Below, piece by piece: positions 1 through 7,405 of a DNA stretch of 14,246 nt (positions within the stretch are counted from its first letter, which is position 1; every line of letters begins with the position of its first letter). Origin of the DNA: Euryarchaeota archaeon UBA602 (GTDB taxonomy: Archaea; Thermoplasmatota; Poseidoniia; Poseidoniales; Thalassarchaeaceae); NCBI GenBank assembly GCA_002498455.1, contig DAHO01000067.1:1-14246 (forward strand), read 5' to 3'. A program made the position numbers and the translations under genes. Under the pieces are notes generated by a model. It saw nothing but the letters and a program-made list of their open reading frames with translations. It ran no database searches and was not told the DNA's origin.

Positions 1-3
1 GGC

Positions 4-17
4 AAGACATTCAAGTG
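4..17. repeat. 14-bp direct repeat, copy 1
   Basis: The sequence AAGACATTCAAGTG lies 22 nt upstream of the ATG at 40. An identical copy occurs at 446-459, just before the probable start of the tryptophan dioxygenase gene. It may be a shared control element or a chance match. Confidence 0.35.
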
Positions 18-39
18 CTGCCTAGAAACGAACCCAATC

Positions 40-423
40 ATGGAACATACACTCGCAATGCAAATCTTCGGAGTCGTCATGATTCTCGTTGGAATCATGA
101 AAAATTGGGATCCTGTTGGTTTAAACAAGAGCATTTTCGGAGAGGGTGAAGGCGTAGAGGGAGGCCCTGCCGCATCGATGCGGATGCTCATCGGAGGTGG
201 TTTTGCCGGAATTGGTGGTCTGAATCTTTACTGTAGTTTTATGATTGACAATAGTGCAGTCGAAGGAGACTTCATCCTCATCGGGAATGTGATTGCACTT
301 GTTGTAATTTTGTCGACTATTTTAGGGGCTAAATTTAGGGGTTTTTTGGAGCATATACCTGTACCTCCGTTGGTAATTTTCCCCTCACTTATTGGGATCT
401 GTCTGTACGCAGCAACCTACTAG
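40..423 (+). CDS. small integral membrane protein, function unknown
   Basis: The 127-residue product has about four hydrophobic segments, near residues 5-20, 47-69, 77-96 and 106-126, separated by short loops. The loop at 30-45 is rich in Gly and Glu. There is no signal peptide apart from the first helix, and no catalytic motif I recognise, so it is best called a four-helix inner membrane protein. I use the first ATG, at 40, which gives a Met just before helix 1. The frame is open back to base 1 without a stop, so a start outside the window cannot be excluded. No good Shine-Dalgarno sequence precedes the ATG. The tryptophan dioxygenase gene follows on the same strand after a very short gap, so the two may share a transcript, but nothing in the sequence shows a role in tryptophan metabolism. 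Confidence 0.7.
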   Translation: MEHTLAMQIFGVVMILVGIMKNWDPVGLNKSIFGEGEGVEGGPAASMRMLIGGGFAGIGGLNLYCSFMIDNSAVEGDFILIGNVIALVVILSTILGAKFRGFLEHIPVPPLVIFPSLIGICLYAATY

Positions 424-445
424 AAAACTGAACTGTGAGTAGGGT

Positions 446-459
446 AAGACATTCAAGTG
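446..459. repeat. 14-bp direct repeat, copy 2
   Basis: AAGACATTCAAGTG is identical to bases 4-17 and ends 8 nt before the ATG at 468. If that ATG is the true start of the dioxygenase, both copies lie in short leaders just upstream of start codons. If GTG 435 is used, this copy is coding. Confidence 0.35.
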
Positions 460-467
460 TCAGGCCG

Positions 468-1580
468 ATGCGAAATAACATGGGCGGAGGATATTCGGGC
501 TCTGGGGACGGTTCCAATCGAACCTATGGAGGCTACCTTGGCCTACACGAGTTGCTCTCTTTGCAGCGAGATGAGGAAGGGGTTAGCAATGATGAAATGC
601 ACTTCATTGTCACTCATCAGACGTTTGAACTTTGGTTCAAGCAGGTCATTCGCGAATTGCGTGAAATTCGAGACATATTGGACTCAAAGCACGTTCAAGA
701 ATCCCAAGTACCGAAAGCGGTCGAACACCTCGGGCGCGTGACGGAAATCTTCCGCCTAATGGCCAGCCAATGGAAAGTCATGGAAACGCTGACACCACAA
801 GGCTTCCTTGCATTCCGAGATGGATTGGGAACTGCCAGTGGATTTGAGTCGTATCAAATGCGTGAGATGGAAATCATTCTCGGATTGGAGCCGGTCGGTC
901 GTGTCTCAGAGATGGATCCACTGGGTCACTTCCGTAAGCTTGCAAAACGTAGCGAAGCTGATGCTGCCGCCTTGGTTCGATTGGAAGCCGCACTAGAAGA
1001 GACCACACTCGTTTCTGCACTCACGGCATGGTTGGAGCGGACACCGATTATGGGCTCTTTCTATGGTTCAGATGGAGATACAGCAGCGGTGGAAGCCTAT
1101 GTTAGCGCCCACCTTGCAGCATATGCCAATATTGGTGTCGAAACATGTTCTCGAATGGAAGCCCAAGGGGTGGAAAATATTGAGGCAGTCAAGGCACGAT
1201 TTGCCGCAGCCAATCAAGGAGCTAATGATTTCCTCAAACCCGATGGTGTGGTCAATCGTGCTCGGGCAGGACTTCTATTCATCGAATCTTATCGAGAACT
1301 TCCCCTTCTCGCTTGGCCTCGTGTCTTGATTGATGCCGTAGTCGAATTAGAAGAAAGCATGGTACTGTTCCGAACACATCACGCACGAATGGTGGAACGA
1401 ATCATTGGTCGTCGCGTAGGCACCGGTGGTTCATCCGGTGTCGACTATCTGGATGCCACCACAAAGTACCGCATCTTTGGAGATCTATGGGGAGTCCGTA
1501 CGATTCTGTTGAAACCAGAATTGCGACCCACATTGCTCAATGGCGAAATCTATGGGTTCGCTGGAGACGAGTCACAGTAA
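468..1580 (+). CDS. kynA: tryptophan 2,3-dioxygenase (heme-dependent)
   Basis: This enzyme opens the indole ring of L-tryptophan with O2 to give N-formylkynurenine, the first step of the kynurenine pathway; it is cytosolic and heme-dependent. The family signatures are all present (numbering from ATG 468). IVTHQTFELWFKQ carries the distal His50 that contacts the indole NH. FRDGLGTASGF carries Arg117 and Ser124, equivalent to human Arg144 and Ser151 around the substrate carboxylate and heme. HHARMVERIIG carries the proximal heme ligand His305, and GTGGSSG carries Thr319, equivalent to human Thr342. The spacing of 14 residues between the heme His and this Thr matches the human enzyme. The length of 370 residues is between bacterial (about 280-300) and animal (about 400) forms. 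An in-frame GTG at 435 would add 11 residues; neither start has a convincing ribosome site. The N-terminus is Gly/Ser-rich before the conserved GGYLGLHELL. No kynurenine formamidase or kynureninase gene is in the window. Confidence 0.95.
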   Translation: MRNNMGGGYSGSGDGSNRTYGGYLGLHELLSLQRDEEGVSNDEMHFIVTHQTFELWFKQVIRELREIRDILDSKHVQESQVPKAVEHLGRVTEIFRLMASQWKVMETLTPQGFLAFRDGLGTASGFESYQMREMEIILGLEPVGRVSEMDPLGHFRKLAKRSEADAAALVRLEAALEETTLVSALTAWLERTPIMGSFYGSDGDTAAVEAYVSAHLAAYANIGVETCSRMEAQGVENIEAVKARFAAANQGANDFLKPDGVVNRARAGLLFIESYRELPLLAWPRVLIDAVVELEESMVLFRTHHARMVERIIGRRVGTGGSSGVDYLDATTKYRIFGDLWGVRTILLKPELRPTLLNGEIYGFAGDESQ

Positions 1581-1582
1581 GC

Positions 1583-1589
1583 GAAGGTG
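1583..1589 (+). promoter_or_regulatory. ribosome binding site of the thiolase gene
   Basis: GAAGGTG resembles the archaeal GGAGGTG consensus. It lies 3 nt before ATG 1593 and 6 nt before ATG 1596, so it favours one of these ATGs over the upstream GTG at 1587, which overlaps the site. Confidence 0.5.
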
Positions 1590-1592
1590 TTG

Positions 1593-2735
1593 ATGATGTC
1601 CAATGTTGTGATTTGTGCTGTGGCGCGAACACCCGTGGGTCGGTACAGAGGTGCACTTGCGGACCGCTCCGCTGTCGAACTCGGCGTTCATGCCGTCAAG
1701 GGGTTGCTAGACAGAGTCGGAATCGATCCAGCGAGTGGAATCATTGACGAGGTCTTGTTTGGTCAAGTCCTCCAAGCTGGGGCAGGACAAGCCCCCGCTC
1801 GCCAAGTTGCTCTCGGTGCAGGAATGCCTCACAGCACTCCGGCGACTACAGTCAACAAGGTCTGCGGTTCTTCTCTAAAAGCGGTAATGTTGGCCGCCAA
1901 CAGCATTCGTGCGGGGGAATACAATGTCATCGTCGCTGGAGGCATGGAATCGATGACGAATGCGCCCTATTTTGGCAAAAAAATTTCCAAGACGGAGTAT
2001 GGTGAATTGCAACCCACCATGATTCACGATGGGTTGTGGGACGTTTACAACAATGAACACATGGGGAATACCGGAGAGACGGTCTCTGAGGAATTTGACA
2101 TTGGTCGAGAAACTGCAGATGCATTCTCTTCTCGGTCCCATGACTTGGCTCAAGCCGCATGGGATCAAGGTTGGATGGATTTTGAAGTCGTAGAGACACC
2201 CGGATTGGATCGCGATGAGGGCATTCGGCCCGGGGGTGATTTGAGTGAAATGCGAGCGGTATTCAAAGAAGGAGGCAAGATTACTGCAGGCAATGCTTCA
2301 CAACTGTCTGATGGAGCCGCAGCCGTCTTGGTTGCCAGACGCCAAATTGCGGAAGAACAAGGATGGCCAGTCTTGGGCACCGTACTGGATTACTGCACAT
2401 CTGGTGTTGAACCTGCACGAGTGATGGCGGCACCCATCCCAGCCATTGAGTGCTTGCTGGAGCGCAACCAACTTACCATGGATGATTTGACCTATGTCGA
2501 ACACAACGAGGCTTTCGCTGCCGCTTCATGTGCCGTGGCCAAGGCCTGCGAAATTTCTGATGAAAAATTCAACCCACACGGTGGAGCGGTGGCCATTGGT
2601 CACCCTCTTGGAGCCACTGGAGCCCGGTGTCTGATGACGCTAATCAATGCCCTACGGCGCTCGGGGGGCGGCAAGGGAATCGTGACCTTGTGCCTCGGTG
2701 GAGGCAATGCTGTAGCCATGCTCGTAGAAGCCTGA
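1593..2735 (+). CDS. acetyl-CoA C-acyltransferase (thiolase)
   Basis: Thiolases cleave 3-ketoacyl-CoA with CoA to release acetyl-CoA, or run in reverse to condense two acetyl-CoA into acetoacetyl-CoA. The 380-residue protein has the full active site (numbering from ATG 1593): the nucleophile Cys91 in NKVCGSS, the NEAF motif at 305-308, His337 in GHPLGATGAR, and the second catalytic Cys367 in CLGGGNA. The motif GGMESMTNAPY is also typical. It belongs to the bacterial/eukaryotic AtoB/FadA-type family and not to the archaeal thiolase that works in a complex with HMG-CoA synthase. This suggests acquisition from bacteria and a role in beta-oxidation or amino-acid carbon breakdown; the direction and chain length cannot be read from sequence. 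It starts 12 nt after the dioxygenase stop and is probably in the same operon. The last motif reads GGGNAVA where most relatives have GGGQG, a mild deviation. Confidence 0.93.
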   Translation: MMSNVVICAVARTPVGRYRGALADRSAVELGVHAVKGLLDRVGIDPASGIIDEVLFGQVLQAGAGQAPARQVALGAGMPHSTPATTVNKVCGSSLKAVMLAANSIRAGEYNVIVAGGMESMTNAPYFGKKISKTEYGELQPTMIHDGLWDVYNNEHMGNTGETVSEEFDIGRETADAFSSRSHDLAQAAWDQGWMDFEVVETPGLDRDEGIRPGGDLSEMRAVFKEGGKITAGNASQLSDGAAAVLVARRQIAEEQGWPVLGTVLDYCTSGVEPARVMAAPIPAIECLLERNQLTMDDLTYVEHNEAFAAASCAVAKACEISDEKFNPHGGAVAIGHPLGATGARCLMTLINALRRSGGGKGIVTLCLGGGNAVAMLVEA

Positions 2736-2736
2736 T

Positions 2737-5700
2737 TCAGCGACGGAAATTCTGACCCACCATTTGTGGAATACCGGTGGGTGGGGGTCGCATGGGAGGT
2801 GGAGGGGCCTGTTTGCGACCGGTGATGAGTACAATAATCGCGAGAACAATGACGATAGCTGTCAACCCAATAATGACTCGAGTATCCATGCCCATGGCAG
2901 AATTACCGCTGGTGCTACTGTTCCCTTGCTCTTCGTTATCCTCGGGTTCCGGTTCTGGTGCTGGAGTGGGCCTGGGTTGGGGCTCAGGTTCGGGTTCAGG
3001 TTCAGGAGGATGCCACACTGTGTACTGTACCGACCATGTGTGTGTGATGATTTCATAACCATCTGAAATGAACACTGTGACTTCATACACGGGGGTGCTT
3101 CCGTTGTGTATGCAAATTTCTGCAAGATAGCCCATTAGGGGTCCTTCGCATTCAAAGGGACCTAGAGTTAACCAGGAATCAGAGGACACCACCACAGTCC
3201 AATTTTCATTCAATGCCAGTTTCCATGTTGTATCGATTTCCAAATTCGCATCTTCTGAGATGTTAACAAAGGATTGCAAGTACAATGATTCAGAGGTGGC
3301 ATTCAGTTTGATTTCAATCTCGGTAGGAATCACAGAAATTTGTCCAGCACGATTGACCAATTCATCAATCAGGTTGTTGCAATTTTGGTCGTATCCGTCC
3401 CAAATTTCTGCAGCATCAGGGTGTACAGTGGAATCATTATCATCACAGTCCTCAAACCATCGGAATCCATCCTCGTCTTCGTCAAGGTCAGGAATCAATG
3501 GGTTGGTCAATGTTACATTGATTTCATAGCCATCATCAAGTCCATCGTCATCGGTGTCATTGTCGAAAGGATCTGTCTGCCAGATGTTGAATTCGTTGAG
3601 ATCGAGTAGATTGTCCTGATCAGTATCCAATCCCTCAAAATCTTCGTCAATGGACTGATCACAATCATTGTCAATGCCATCCAAACTTTCAGGCATCGAT
3701 GGGTGAATCCAAGCGTTGGTATCGTTACAATCTTGGAACCAGTACCAACCGTCTTCGTCCGCATCTACGTCTGGAATGAGTGGATTTGTGCTGTAAATGA
3801 GAATCTCATCTCCATCCGTTAGGTTGTCACCATCGGTATCGGCAAGGCTCCAATTGGTCCCGTAATCGTGATATTCGGAGAAATCTGACAAGTTGTCATT
3901 GTCCGAATCTGTGACGTTGAATCCTTCATCCCACAAATCATTGCAATTGTCATCGATGCCATTGAGTATCTCAAACATTCCAGGATGAATCTGGGCATTG
4001 CTATCATTGCAATCTTGGAACCAATACCATGAATCGGTATCTGCATCGGGGTCGAAAACCAATGGGTCGCTGCCAAAGAATAGAATCTCTTGAGCATCGG
4101 TCAAACCATCTCCGTCGGTATCATTGGAGAGGGGGTTGGTCCCGTAGAGGCTGACCTCTTGACCATCGAGTAATGTATCGTTATCGCTATCTGAATCCAA
4201 GGGGTCGGTATTGGTGACCATGACTTCTTCATAGTCGGTCAAGTCATCATCATCGGTGTCGATATCGTATGGGTCGGTACCGTGAACATCGGTTTCATTC
4301 TCATTGGTCAGACCATCGCCATCGGAATCTAGGATTGTGGGGACACCATGGATGACTAGTTCCCAATCATTCCAAGTGCCCGTATCCCCATTGCCATCAT
4401 CTTCCACATTCAAGGTCCAATTGCCATTTGACATTTCATCCCAATTGTGTACGGTGGAAAACATCCAATTTCGATAATTATTGTTTGAGTCGCTTTGCTT
4501 CTGCGCAAGCGTACTTTCAGTTCCGGAAGGCGATGTGAGAGTGATGATTAGATCGCCTCGATAGGTGTGATCTATATCGACATAGACTTCGACATGTTCT
4601 ATGCGCAGTCCATCATTGATGGTCACCGTATCGTTAATTCCTGGAGCTGAGTTATCGGGTATTGCAGAGTTCACCGTGCGTGTTCCACTGGTAATGTTCA
4701 TTGCAGGATCAACGCTGGTCCAGTTCTCTGCCAAAGCCACCGCTCGACCGGCATCCACCGCTCCGAACCCGTACTTGTGTGAGACATCATGCCCGGCACC
4801 ATTCAGGCCCCATGAGTTGTCATTGGCATCGTTGACGCGTGCACTGTGGACCAGAATATGCTGAACATCCCGCCAAGTCAAGTTTGCATTGGCCTCCAAA
4901 ATCAAGGCGATAACGCCACTGGCCAAAGGTGTGGCAGATGATGTTCCCCCGTAGTTGTCCGTGTAGTCATTGTTGGTGTAACCAGAGGATCCTTCGATGT
5001 CCGTTGTCGTGATACCTTCGCCACTGCCATCGCTGTGAGCGGCAACGAGAATGTTTGCACCGGGTTCAGCATACCATGATTGCTCACCTTGGTGTGTAAT
5101 GGCGGTGACCGCAATGGTTTGACGAGCGTTGGCATATCCGTCTTTATTCGAATCATCATCCGAATCCAATCCATTTCCAGCAGCCCACGTGATGATGTTA
5201 CCAAGACCACCGCGTCCATTGGCAACATCATCTTCGAAAGCGGCAATCATCAGTGGACCAGGCGCCTCTAGGGTACTACCGTCATCACTGGGTCCCCATG
5301 AATTGCTGTAGATATCGACAACCTGATTTTCATGGGAGAGTGCATCCGCCTCTTTTGAATCCGGTGTACTGCAAGCGATGAGAAGCAAACCCAGCAAGTT
5401 GGCGTCGGGAGCTGCGCCCGATACACCGACGCTGTTGTTGCCTGTTGCCGCAGCAACGCCTGCGGCAGCAGTTCCATGAGCATCCCAGCTGGAGGGATTT
5501 GGATTACCGTCATTACCACAATAATCGTAATCATTGCTTGAGTCGTAATTGGTACTGAGGTCAGGATGGTCTGTATCCACTCCATCGTCAACAATCCCAA
5601 TGGTGACTCCCGTACCTTGGTATGATTGCCATGCACCAGTAAGATTGGCATCTTCACCAGAAGCTCCTCCACTGGTTTGGCCTGTATTTTCCAAATGCCA

Positions 5701-6066
5701 TTGGTCGCCAAACTTTGGATCGTTCGGTGTCCATCTAGGTTCATGTTGTCGATCGATTTGGGGGCAAGCAACTTCAATTCGATGAATTTCAAGCCAATGC
5801 TGAATCTCTTTGGCATCTGCTTCAACCAACCAAGCGTATGACAGGAATGGAGCCTCAGCCCCCATGGGATTTCCAGAGACCACCAACCAAGTTCCATCGT
5901 GAGCGGGCCATTCTGTACATCGCTCAAATGCGGATTGAACGGCCTTGGAGTACTCTGAAACATAGTCTGTTTCTGGGTATGTTTCCGTTGCAGAAACCAA
6001 CGGAGATAGCGATGAAATGACCAACAGCAAAGAGATGCCGAACCACTTCATGGCCCTAAAGGCCAT
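2737..6066 (-). CDS. secreted furin/kexin-like subtilase (S8) with P domain, Ca-binding repeats and C-terminal membrane anchor
   Basis: This is a 1109-residue exported serine protease. Residues 6-26 form a signal peptide (MKWFGISLLLVISS, then Ala-rich cleavage site), followed by a short propeptide to about 112. The catalytic domain spans roughly 114-445 with Asp160 (IGIVDDGVD), His197 (DAHGTAAAG), oxyanion Asn298 (WAAGNG) and Ser376 (GGTSSATP). The segments YSNSWGPSDDG and NGRGGLGNI match the kexin/furin branch closely. A P (homo-B) domain follows at about 452-574. Thrombospondin-3-like calcium repeats begin at 580, 603, 626 and 649, a strict 23-residue period, and are then combined with three MopE-like DCND...C modules (see the repeat entry). 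A beta-rich region (905-1018), a Pro/Glu linker (1019-1045) and one membrane helix (1064-1083) precede a short basic, Pro-rich cytosolic tail. It is probably held at the outer cell surface and cleaves proteins there; kexin relatives prefer dibasic sites, but the specificity here is unknown. ATG 6051 is an alternative start that still gives a perfect signal peptide. The stop codon is one base from the convergent thiolase stop. Confidence 0.93.
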   Translation of the reverse strand: MAFRAMKWFGISLLLVISSLSPLVSATETYPETDYVSEYSKAVQSAFERCTEWPAHDGTWLVVSGNPMGAEAPFLSYAWLVEADAKEIQHWLEIHRIEVACPQIDRQHEPRWTPNDPKFGDQWHLENTGQTSGGASGEDANLTGAWQSYQGTGVTIGIVDDGVDTDHPDLSTNYDSSNDYDYCGNDGNPNPSSWDAHGTAAAGVAAATGNNSVGVSGAAPDANLLGLLLIACSTPDSKEADALSHENQVVDIYSNSWGPSDDGSTLEAPGPLMIAAFEDDVANGRGGLGNIITWAAGNGLDSDDDSNKDGYANARQTIAVTAITHQGEQSWYAEPGANILVAAHSDGSGEGITTTDIEGSSGYTNNDYTDNYGGTSSATPLASGVIALILEANANLTWRDVQHILVHSARVNDANDNSWGLNGAGHDVSHKYGFGAVDAGRAVALAENWTSVDPAMNITSGTRTVNSAIPDNSAPGINDTVTINDGLRIEHVEVYVDIDHTYRGDLIITLTSPSGTESTLAQKQSDSNNNYRNWMFSTVHNWDEMSNGNWTLNVEDDGNGDTGTWNDWELVIHGVPTILDSDGDGLTNENETDVHGTDPYDIDTDDDDLTDYEEVMVTNTDPLDSDSDNDTLLDGQEVSLYGTNPLSNDTDGDGLTDAQEILFFGSDPLVFDPDADTDSWYWFQDCNDSNAQIHPGMFEILNGIDDNCNDLWDEGFNVTDSDNDNLSDFSEYHDYGTNWSLADTDGDNLTDGDEILIYSTNPLIPDVDADEDGWYWFQDCNDTNAWIHPSMPESLDGIDNDCDQSIDEDFEGLDTDQDNLLDLNEFNIWQTDPFDNDTDDDGLDDGYEINVTLTNPLIPDLDEDEDGFRWFEDCDDNDSTVHPDAAEIWDGYDQNCNNLIDELVNRAGQISVIPTEIEIKLNATSESLYLQSFVNISEDANLEIDTTWKLALNENWTVVVSSDSWLTLGPFECEGPLMGYLAEICIHNGSTPVYEVTVFISDGYEIITHTWSVQYTVWHPPEPEPEPEPQPRPTPAPEPEPEDNEEQGNSSTSGNSAMGMDTRVIIGLTAIVIVLAIIVLITGRKQAPPPPMRPPPTGIPQMVGQNFRR
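3358..4122 (-). repeat. three tandem 94-residue (282-bp) Ca-binding cassettes in the protease
   Basis: Cassettes start at protease residues 649, 743 and 837, exactly 94 residues apart. Each has a 23-residue thrombospondin-3-like DTDGDGLTD unit, then a MopE-like module with DCND at 685, 779 and 873 and a second Cys at 708, 802 and 896, then (copies 1 and 2) another Asp-rich unit at 720 and 814. Copy 3 ends after its MopE module near residue 903. The Cys pair in each module is 22 residues apart and could form a disulfide. The Asp/Asn pattern is that of calcium-binding loops. Confidence 0.85.
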
Positions 6067-6068
6067 GA
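6048..6068 (-). repeat. perfect 8-bp inverted repeat over the protease start codons
   Basis: TCATGGCC and GGCCATGA flank a 5-nt loop. Both candidate ATGs of the protease gene (6066 and 6051) lie inside the two stem arms, so an mRNA hairpin here would cover them. Confidence 0.55.
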
Positions 6069-6097
6069 TTTGGTTATTGAAACTGTGTATGGGGCGT

Positions 6098-7354
6098 TCA
6101 ATTGCTCAGGAAGGCTTGAACGGCGGCTTCAACCTCTGAATCAGGCATCAATCTCCGTTGACTCTTGGCCACCTCAAACAGATGTGCAACCAATTCGTCA
6201 CTCGCTTCGTGACCGTGTTGCTCTAACCACCAAATGATGTTTGAACGACCGCTCATGTGACCGATCCGAATGATTTGTTGCAATCCATAATCCTGTGCAG
6301 GAACACCTGAATAAACACGATCTGCCAGCCAATGGTCACCCTTCTTCATCGCTTTGATAACTGCACTTGCATGGACACCGGTTCCGGTTTCAAAGGCATC
6401 TTCTCCGAAGACTGGATAGTTGCGTGGAAGGGCCACCTCAACGTAATCATGAGCTTTTTGCATGTATTCGTTGAGAAGGGTCAAATCGTTGTTGATGACG
6501 CCCATCAAACTGAGATTGACCAAGGTTTGATCCAAGGGAGCATTTCCAGCCCTTTCTCCTACACCCAAAGCCGTTCCATGAATGACGTCGGCTCCAGCTT
6601 CTGCTGCGGCCAGATTGTTGGCTACTCCGAGGCCACGATCTTGATGACCATGCCAGTTCACTTCGATGTCTCTTCGCTTCACACCGGCGTCTGGAATGAC
6701 CTCTTCTTGGATAAATTTCAGCAGTTGAGTCACACCATTGGGTGTAACGTGACCACAGGTGTCGCACACACAAATTCGATCGGCACCCAATTCAATGGCA
6801 CGGGTGTACACTTCCTTGATTTCTTCCGGCTTGGATCGAGTTGTGTCCTCTGTGACGAACATGACTGGAATGTCGTTATCGACGGCGAAGGTTACTGCTT
6901 TCTCCGCCGTGCTGAGGATTCGTTCCATGGTCCAATTCTCCGCAAACTGCCGAATTGGACTGGTGCCCAAGAATGCACTGGCTTGAATTTTCATCTCATG
7001 CTTGGCTTGTAAATCAACGAGGGGGTCAATGTCTGAGACCACGGTACGAACCGCACATCCAGGCCGGATCTGGTAATCATTGTCCGAAATGTGCGACAGC
7101 ATTGCGTCGATGTGATTGACGTGAAATGGCCCAGCCCCTGGTAAACCTAAGTCGACCTTTTGGACGCCCAAACGCTCCATGTAAGTCAACAACTCAATTT
7201 TCTCTTCAATGGTCGGATTTCGAGCGCTAGGGCTTTGCAAACCATCGCGTAGGGTTTCATCATCAAACCAGATTTCATGCGGATGATTTGAGGGATTTCG
7301 CTTGAATTCATAATCGACGGTGTTCCAGTCAAAAATCAGGTCGCTTTCTTGCAT
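6098..7354 (-). CDS. DRE-TIM acyltransferase of the homocitrate/2-isopropylmalate synthase family, substrate unknown
   Basis: Members of this family condense acetyl-CoA with a 2-oxoacid on a TIM barrel that binds a divalent metal. The 418-residue protein shows the family signatures (numbering from ATG 7354): DDETLRDGLQ at 31-40 with Arg36 and metal-binding Asp37; HGHQDRGLG with metal-binding His235 and His237; GVGERAGNAPLDQ around 265-277; and TGVHASA with His328. A short C-terminal helical subdomain follows (GHMSGRSN, then ELVAHLFEVAKS). The C-terminal regulatory domain of LeuA is missing, so allosteric control by leucine is unlikely. Candidates are homocitrate, citramalate or isopropylmalate synthase; the residues I can see do not decide. 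No leuB, leuC or leuD-like partner is in the window. The start is set by a full GGAGGTG site 7 nt upstream of ATG 7354; the frame extends 10 codons further to 7384 but that start lacks such a site. Confidence 0.85.
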   Translation of the reverse strand: MQESDLIFDWNTVDYEFKRNPSNHPHEIWFDDETLRDGLQSPSARNPTIEEKIELLTYMERLGVQKVDLGLPGAGPFHVNHIDAMLSHISDNDYQIRPGCAVRTVVSDIDPLVDLQAKHEMKIQASAFLGTSPIRQFAENWTMERILSTAEKAVTFAVDNDIPVMFVTEDTTRSKPEEIKEVYTRAIELGADRICVCDTCGHVTPNGVTQLLKFIQEEVIPDAGVKRRDIEVNWHGHQDRGLGVANNLAAAEAGADVIHGTALGVGERAGNAPLDQTLVNLSLMGVINNDLTLLNEYMQKAHDYVEVALPRNYPVFGEDAFETGTGVHASAVIKAMKKGDHWLADRVYSGVPAQDYGLQQIIRIGHMSGRSNIIWWLEQHGHEASDELVAHLFEVAKSQRRLMPDSEVEAAVQAFLSN

Positions 7355-7361
7355 TTCTCCC

Positions 7362-7368
7362 CACCTCC
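7362..7368 (-). promoter_or_regulatory. strong ribosome binding site fixing the start of the DRE-TIM gene
   Basis: On the minus strand this reads GGAGGTG, a full match to the archaeal anti-Shine-Dalgarno complement, 7 nt before ATG 7354. It excludes the longer frame starting at 7384. Confidence 0.85.
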
Positions 7369-7378
7369 ACACGACGGG

Positions 7379-7398
7379 CACCACCCGAAGGGGTGGTG
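7379..7398 (-). repeat. perfect 8-bp stem-loop between ctaB and the DRE-TIM gene
   Basis: CACCACCC and GGGTGGTG flank a 4-nt loop. The stem ends 10 nt upstream of the ribosome binding site at 7362-7368 and begins 7 nt after the ctaB stop codon. No T-run follows it on the minus strand, so it does not look like a bacterial intrinsic terminator; a leader or processing element is possible. Confidence 0.6.
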
Positions 7399-7405
7399 GG
7401 GTGTA

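Noticed and set aside
2938..3010. Imperfect simple repeat (GGTTC/GGTTCA units)
   Set aside because: It encodes the Pro-Glu linker of the protease (EPEPEP), so it is explained by protein composition.
3358..4122. CRISPR-like or minisatellite array
   Set aside because: The 282-bp periodicity is in-frame and codes for diverged calcium-binding cassettes; there are no short identical repeats with unique spacers.
5268..5963. Open frame of 231 codons on the minus strand
   Set aside because: It lies in another frame of the protease gene, whose catalytic Asp and His motifs occupy the same bases; the translation is rich in Met, Ile and Thr with no known motif.
6332..7012. Open frame of 226 codons on the plus strand
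   Set aside because: It is antisense to the DRE-TIM gene, whose conserved motifs cover this stretch; the translation has no domain I recognise.
7379..7398. Rho-independent terminator after ctaB
   Set aside because: The hairpin is strong, but no T-run follows on the minus strand, and hairpin terminators are not the archaeal mode. It is listed as a stem-loop only.
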